Below are positions 47,647-51,835 of a stretch of DNA of 51,835 bases, in pieces. Origin of the DNA: an uncultured Nitrosomonas sp. (GTDB taxonomy: Bacteria > Pseudomonadota > Gammaproteobacteria > Burkholderiales > Nitrosomonadaceae); assembly GCA_902826055.1 (NCBI GenBank), contig CADEDJ010000002.1:69961-121795 (forward strand), written 5' to 3'. Each line of letters starts with the position of its first letter. The first letter of the stretch is position 1. A program made the position numbers and the translations under genes. A model generated the notes under the pieces. It ran no database searches. It saw only the letters and a list, made by a program, of their open reading frames with translations, and was not told the origin of the DNA.

Positions 47647-49356
47647 ATGCCTAGCCATTTTTTTATTGTTCTACTGACCTTGTGCATGACGTTGTCGGCA
47701 ACTATCGCACAAGCAGTTTCAAAATTACCTGAAACGATAAAGGTTGATCCGTCAGCATTAACGGCTGAACCTATGTGTGACCCTAAAATTTCTCCTGCAT
47801 GGCGTGAAGCACAGGAAATTGAAGGGGTAAAAATTGCAGCTTCGCCAGGTTGCAATCCGGATAATCCGGCTTGGATTGCGGCAGCAGTCAAAGGAACCAA
47901 TAATATATCGATGGACACCTTGATGAAAACCGGCTTATCACCGGATGCCATCATTAAAACCGACGATCTGGACGGTGACGGTGATCCTGATCGAATTGTT
48001 ATCAAGTTGGAAATCATGGAACTGAATGGCCGTTCACCTGATTTTCCAGGAATAATTCCAACATTTGATATTGCGCCAGGCATACAACCCGGCGCCTGGG
48101 TGTTTGCGCCCAAAACCAGCGGCATGTCGACAGAAAATTTTGAAAGCGTCAGAGCCAATCCTCTTTTGCGTCTTCCATCTCCAGTGATTCGCGTTGAAGT
48201 GGGCGATATCGTGCAAATCGTACTGGAAAATACGCATTATTTTCCTCATAGTATCCATTTGCATGGTGTGGATCATCCTTTCTCTCATGGTGAGCATGGC
48301 GGGCAAGATGGCGTGCCGCAAACCAGCGAAGTGGAATTGATGCCGGGTGAGCGCCGCGTCTATCAGTTTCAAGCGCGCCAATCGGGCACCATGTTTTACC
48401 ATTGTCATGTGCAAACGCATACGCATTTAGCAATGGGGCTTGCGGGTATGATTATTGTTGAAGAAAATAAACCGAATAATTGGCTGCAAACCTTGAATAT
48501 CGGCGGTGGACATGTACGCCATCCATCGGTTGCCGTGCGGGAACAATTCGATCAGGAATATGATTTGCACTATCACGCGATGGATAAAGAATTAAGTGAA
48601 ATTATCCAGAAATATAATGATCCACGGCTGATTGCGCGCGAAATGAATCAGCGTTATGACATCACAGATTCAACCGAAGATTATTTTACTTTGAATGGCT
48701 TGTCATTTCCTTACACCCTAAGGGAATCTCTGATCATCGTTGAACCTGATCAAAAAGTGAAACTACGTTTATTAAATAGCGGAGGCGAACTGATAGCCGT
48801 TCATACACATGGCCATCATGCCACGATAACCCATTACGACGGGGTGGAACACAATCCGATGGCGCAGATCATGCGCGACGTGTTCGATATGGCGCCTGCA
48901 CAACGTATTGACCTAAAGCTGGAAACTGTTAATGATGGTAAACATAGTTATGGTGAGGGTGATTGGTTGATTCACGATCATCGGGAAAAGGGAATTACGA
49001 CCAACGGTATGGCCGAGGGAGGCAGTATGAGTTCTATTGTTTATAAATCGTACCTCGGTGAGCATGGTATGCCCAAGGTAAGTCACTTTGGTATTGATTT
49101 AAGTGAATACTTTACTAAAGAATTTTACGAAAGAAGATATCCAATATGGCAGGACCTTGATGAGTGGGCAAGTTTGGGGTCACCTGCCGGACAGATTGGT
49201 TTCGATGCAGGAACGCAGACTTCATTGCTTAATGCATTGTATGGATTACTGATAGGTCTTTTCCTTTATTTGATTTTTGCTAAGCGAGAGTATATCAAGC
49301 AGTGTGCTACAGCTATGGCTTCACGCCTAAAAGGCCCTAAAGGGGGTAATCAGTAA
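47647..49356 (+). CDS. Membrane-anchored multicopper oxidase
   Basis: This 569-residue exported protein has a signal peptide (about 1-23), an N-terminal extension of ~130 residues, two cupredoxin domains and a C-terminal membrane helix at about 522-541. Copper ligands are in HSIHLHG (201-207), HCHVQTHTHLAM (252-263) and HTHGHH (386-391). In the last domain the usual HCH is HDH (443-445), so the type 1 copper cysteine exists only in the first domain (Cys253). That pattern fits two-domain oxidases with type 1 copper in domain 1, such as the blue copper oxidase of Nitrosomonas europaea. It is coupled to the cupredoxin gene by TAATG overlap. Substrate is unknown. Confidence 0.92.
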   Translation: MPSHFFIVLLTLCMTLSATIAQAVSKLPETIKVDPSALTAEPMCDPKISPAWREAQEIEGVKIAASPGCNPDNPAWIAAAVKGTNNISMDTLMKTGLSPDAIIKTDDLDGDGDPDRIVIKLEIMELNGRSPDFPGIIPTFDIAPGIQPGAWVFAPKTSGMSTENFESVRANPLLRLPSPVIRVEVGDIVQIVLENTHYFPHSIHLHGVDHPFSHGEHGGQDGVPQTSEVELMPGERRVYQFQARQSGTMFYHCHVQTHTHLAMGLAGMIIVEENKPNNWLQTLNIGGGHVRHPSVAVREQFDQEYDLHYHAMDKELSEIIQKYNDPRLIAREMNQRYDITDSTEDYFTLNGLSFPYTLRESLIIVEPDQKVKLRLLNSGGELIAVHTHGHHATITHYDGVEHNPMAQIMRDVFDMAPAQRIDLKLETVNDGKHSYGEGDWLIHDHREKGITTNGMAEGGSMSSIVYKSYLGEHGMPKVSHFGIDLSEYFTKEFYERRYPIWQDLDEWASLGSPAGQIGFDAGTQTSLLNALYGLLIGLFLYLIFAKREYIKQCATAMASRLKGPKGGNQ

Positions 49357-50339
49357 TGGCTAAGACTACAACAATTACATTTTTTCTTGTTGCTATTCTT
49401 GCATTGAACTCAAATGCAATGGCACAGGATCAAGCTAAGAAAACGGATGAACATGATCACCATGATCACAGCGGTCATACGATGAGTCAAGATAAGCATG
49501 ACCACAGCGGCCATAGCATGAGCCAAGAGAGTGGTTCAGCCGTTGATCACGCAGGTGAACACGGCGGCACTACCGAGGAGGATCACGGGCATGATCATGA
49601 CATCGATCACAGCGCTCACGACACGCAGGCGACGGAACATGGGGATATGCATCACCACCATCATATGGATCATGACCATATGATGGATCACGAAGGCACC
49701 ATGATCATGGGGCAAAATCTCGATAAATTGCCTAGCAGTTGTAAAAGTATTTCGGAAGAGGTGGAAATTACCGTCCGTGCCGGCCGGAAATATTCGAAAA
49801 ATTTCCCCGGTACCGCTTTCGCGTTTGATAAGCAACAATGGAATGTGAAACCTTGTGCAAAAGTTACGTTTCACTTCATTAACGAGGATAGCATTCGCCA
49901 TCAATTCATGATGCACGGTTTGCCAAAATACTTGTACAAATACGGTATGTTCCATCTCGAAGTCACCGGTCCGAAAACCGTATCCGGCACGATCATTGTA
50001 CCGGGAACGGATGACACCTTTCTTGTGCATTGCGATATTTCCCATCACATGGAAAAAGGTATGAAGGCGCAATTAGTGGTTGGAAAAGGAGGCGAAGATA
50101 TACCGAGTATCCCGGGTTTGACGCCGTATAATTTGACCGATCGCTATGAAGCTGAGAATTTGCCAAAGGCTTCTGATAAATCTTCGAATAAAGCTGAAAA
50201 GAATTTAATATCAATGGAAATGACCGAATTTTCCAGTCTTAACCTGAAAAATTACGGAATGATGTTGATGGGAATTCTCATAGGATTGTTAAGCATTCCT
50301 TTGTTTAAGAAAATTTCTTTTCGCAAAAAAAGTGATTAA
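49356..50339 (+). CDS. His-rich, membrane-anchored cupredoxin
   Basis: The 327-residue protein has a signal peptide (cut near 'NAMAQ'), a 75-residue His/Asp/Met-rich region (about 32-115) with a repeated 'DHSGH(T/S)MSQ' unit, a plastocyanin-like domain, and a C-terminal membrane helix at about 297-317 followed by a basic tail. The type 1 copper set is His182, Cys226, His231 and Met236, with the classical Cys-x4-His-x4-Met spacing. It is a likely electron donor, acceptor or copper loader for the coupled multicopper oxidase. The His-rich part may store or buffer copper. These roles are inferred. Confidence 0.9.
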   Translation: MAKTTTITFFLVAILALNSNAMAQDQAKKTDEHDHHDHSGHTMSQDKHDHSGHSMSQESGSAVDHAGEHGGTTEEDHGHDHDIDHSAHDTQATEHGDMHHHHHMDHDHMMDHEGTMIMGQNLDKLPSSCKSISEEVEITVRAGRKYSKNFPGTAFAFDKQQWNVKPCAKVTFHFINEDSIRHQFMMHGLPKYLYKYGMFHLEVTGPKTVSGTIIVPGTDDTFLVHCDISHHMEKGMKAQLVVGKGGEDIPSIPGLTPYNLTDRYEAENLPKASDKSSNKAEKNLISMEMTEFSSLNLKNYGMMLMGILIGLLSIPLFKKISFRKKSD

Positions 50340-50368
50340 ATCATAAGACCTGCTAAGGATTTGTTCCT

Positions 50369-50408
50369 AAAACCAATCAGATGAGATACATTTGATTGGT
50401 TTTTTTTC
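50369..50408 (+). terminator. Intrinsic terminator of the copper-oxidase operon
   Basis: AAAACCAATCA (50369-50379) pairs perfectly over 11 bases with TGATTGGTTTT (50393-50403), with a 13-base loop and a run of eight T from 50400. It lies 30 bp after the cupredoxin stop. The A-run at the left side means it could also work for the convergent gene at 50449-50901. Confidence 0.9.
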
Positions 50409-50448
50409 GAGCGTTTTCTAATAACCGGTAGCGCTTATACTGTATTGC

Positions 50449-50901
50449 TCAAGGCGTTTGATAGCCCATGACTTTAATGATGTGCCACTTAAAATCATGC
50501 ACATGCGCATCATCATTGGGCAGTGGCATGGACAAAGCACCCTTCGATGTGGGGGGTATGTCCAGGTTAATTTGATGCACCTTGGGTTCATGTGACATGT
50601 TTTCATGCATGTGGTGGCCATCATGAATTGGCGTCATACTGACAATGAGTTGTTTCAAATGGTAGTGCTTGTTGCCATTAAAAATGCTGCCACTAAAAAT
50701 TCCCCAGCCGAATCCGGCGTCAATTTTTAGCTTTTGAATAGCTTCTTGAGGTAATTCCATCACAGTGCCTGTATGTGCAGATTGCTGGCAACATGGCGTA
50801 GTAACCGAGGCATCGGCTGCGATTGTGTTTTGAGAAAATACCAGCCATGCCAAAAATACCGGTGCACTAGCAACTTTGAATCGTTGAGATATCGTGATCA
50901 T
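50449..50901 (-). CDS. Small secreted His/Met-containing protein of unknown function
   Basis: The 150-residue protein has a signal peptide (residues 1 to about 29, ending 'NTIAADA'), a vicinal Cys-Cys in 'TTPCCQQ' near the mature N-terminus, and a stretch rich in His and Met ('HDGHHMHENMSHEPKVHQ'). I do not recognise the family. AAGGA lies about seven bases before the ATG at 50901. Its place tail to tail with the copper-oxidase operon and its potential metal-binding residues suggest a copper-linked periplasmic role, but this is speculation. Confidence 0.75.
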   Translation of the reverse strand: MITISQRFKVASAPVFLAWLVFSQNTIAADASVTTPCCQQSAHTGTVMELPQEAIQKLKIDAGFGWGIFSGSIFNGNKHYHLKQLIVSMTPIHDGHHMHENMSHEPKVHQINLDIPPTSKGALSMPLPNDDAHVHDFKWHIIKVMGYQTP

Positions 50902-51012
50902 TCTGTGTCCTTAAATTTATGATGAAATCGATGTATCGGTAAAATTATAAATCGAGTTGCTGAAGCGAAAATGTATTTCGTTCGACTGATAAATTGCGAA
51001 GAAGGAGAAAAA

Positions 51013-51456
51013 ATGACAGAGATGAACGATCCTTATGATCTTGAACGTTTTATTCAAGCGCAAGCATTAGATTTTGCGATCGCATCCGCAGAAATTAACA
51101 GCGGCCGTAAAAAGTCACACTGGATGTGGTACATTTTTCCCCAATTGATAGGGTTAGGGTTTAGCGCTACGTCACAACGCTATGCAATCCGCAGTGCTGC
51201 TGAAGCCAAAGCCTACCTGAATCATCCTGTTCTGGGACCTAGGCTGATGCAATGTATGGAAGCGCTTCTGACAATCGACGGACGCTCTGCGCATGAAATT
51301 CTTGGTTCCCCAGATGATATGAAATTGAGATCCTGCGCAACGCTATTTGCCAGCATAACGCACAAAGGATCGGTGTTTGAACGCTTGCTGGAGAAATATT
51401 TTCACGGAGAACAGGATCCAAAGACGTTAGTTTTTCTGAAAATGACCAGGAATTAG
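51013..51456 (+). CDS. DUF1810 domain protein
   Basis: The 147-residue protein is recognised by 'DLERFIQAQ', 'GRKKSHWMWYIFPQLIGLG', 'YLNHPVLGPRL' and 'KLRSCATLFA', which are the conserved DUF1810 blocks. The biochemical role is not established. ATG 51013 is chosen over 50971 because AGGAG lies six bases upstream and the family N-terminus begins there. Confidence 0.93.
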   Translation: MTEMNDPYDLERFIQAQALDFAIASAEINSGRKKSHWMWYIFPQLIGLGFSATSQRYAIRSAAEAKAYLNHPVLGPRLMQCMEALLTIDGRSAHEILGSPDDMKLRSCATLFASITHKGSVFERLLEKYFHGEQDPKTLVFLKMTRN

Positions 51457-51835
51457 GACGCTCAGCAAGGTTTATGTTGGATCAATTTATCGATCAAAAT
51501 TCCCAAATCTGGCAATGTGGATTTGAACGGCGACACAAAAAATAATAGACACAGTTATTACATTTGCTTTCATGAATCACTCATAAATCAGCAGTATCAG
51601 CTTATACATCTCAATGGGCGATGAATTCTCGTTTAGGTATTGTTACTAGTGACGAACAAATTTAAAAACAACTCGTCACAGTGCTAAGGAGACGCTAAGT
51701 AACTCGCATTTGTCATTCCGAGCGTAGAGAGGAATCTTTAATAATCAATGCAATAGATTTCTTGCTCTTGCTCGAAATGACACTATTGACACGGAACGAA
51801 TTATCCGCGAACTTTAAGGGGCGAAATGTGTCATA
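51457..51835. other. 3' flanking region with dispersed-repeat-like palindrome
   Basis: The last 379 bases hold no reading frame I can support. The only structured element is the 72-bp imperfect palindrome at 51711-51782, listed separately. Confidence 0.6.
51711..51782. repeat. 72-bp imperfect palindromic repeat element (TGTCATTCCGAGC type)
   Basis: The left end TGTCATTCCGAGC and the right end GCTCGAAATGACA are inverted copies with one mismatch. The inner arms (GAGGAATCT against AGATTTCTTGCTC) also match partly. This end sequence is typical of short intergenic palindromic repeats scattered in many bacterial genomes. Only one copy lies in this window. It carries no gene and may be a non-autonomous element or a transcription-end structure. 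Confidence 0.8.

Noticed and set aside
49536..50072. 178-codon minus-strand frame under the cupredoxin gene
   Set aside because: It is an antisense shadow of the His-rich coding sequence, whose cat/cac codons read as Met/Val on the other strand.

Overview
The window reads as chromosomal DNA of an autotrophic betaproteobacterium, most likely a Nitrosomonas-type ammonia oxidiser. This is inferred from gene order and families: the block flhB-flhA-flhF-flhG-fliA-motC-motD, the block ndk-rlmN-pilF-rodZ-ispG-hisS-yfgM-bamB-der, a fused aroKB followed by dgt and hemE, an SbtA-type bicarbonate transporter, and a periplasmic copper-oxidase/cupredoxin pair. No rRNA, tRNA, CRISPR array, phage or insertion sequence was found.

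Layout. (1) 1-6075: an accessory-looking region. It holds the 3' end of a FeeM-like N-acyl amino acid synthase entered through a 68-bp G-rich tract, a 3' remnant of a penicillin-acylase gene, a long di-haem peroxidase (MauG/CcpA family), a secreted protein of unknown function, and an intact penicillin-acylase-family hydrolase whose 3' end is nearly identical to the remnant. (2) 6294-14888: flagellar export, placement and motor genes on the plus strand (flhB, flhA, flhF, flhG, fliA, motC, motD), meeting flgM-flgN tail to tail. A near-consensus sigma-28 promoter lies in front of flgM. (3) 15200-17425: an EI24/CysZ-like membrane protein, a DUF3025 protein and an exported rhodanese. (4) 17564-27134: a tightly packed housekeeping run from ndk to der covering rRNA/tRNA methylation, pilus assembly, cell shape, isoprenoid synthesis, histidyl-tRNA charging, outer-membrane assembly and ribosome assembly.

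(5) 27824-34679: a second accessory region. It holds a membrane-anchored pseudokinase with a hexanucleotide repeat, a DJ-1/PfpI protein, an M10/RTX metalloprotease, a TIGR03032 protein and a phosphopantetheinyl transferase, with long AT-rich gaps. (6) 42896 down to 34916, all on the minus strand: aroKB-dgt-hemE, a response regulator and histidine kinase, then sbtA with two tandem SbtB/CPII-like PII genes. (7) 47281 down to 43011: a two-gene RND efflux system without its outer-membrane channel. Divergent from it, at 47647-50339, are a membrane-anchored multicopper oxidase and a His-rich cupredoxin, ending in a clear intrinsic terminator shared with a convergent small secreted protein. (8) 51013-51835: a DUF1810 protein and a dispersed-repeat-like palindrome.

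The most unusual elements are the double PII partners of SbtA with paired cysteines, the copper-oxidase/His-rich cupredoxin pair, the pseudokinase, the FlhG with an altered P-loop, and the acylase remnant that forms a direct repeat around the peroxidase genes. All functions are read from motifs and family resemblance by eye. No database search was possible.
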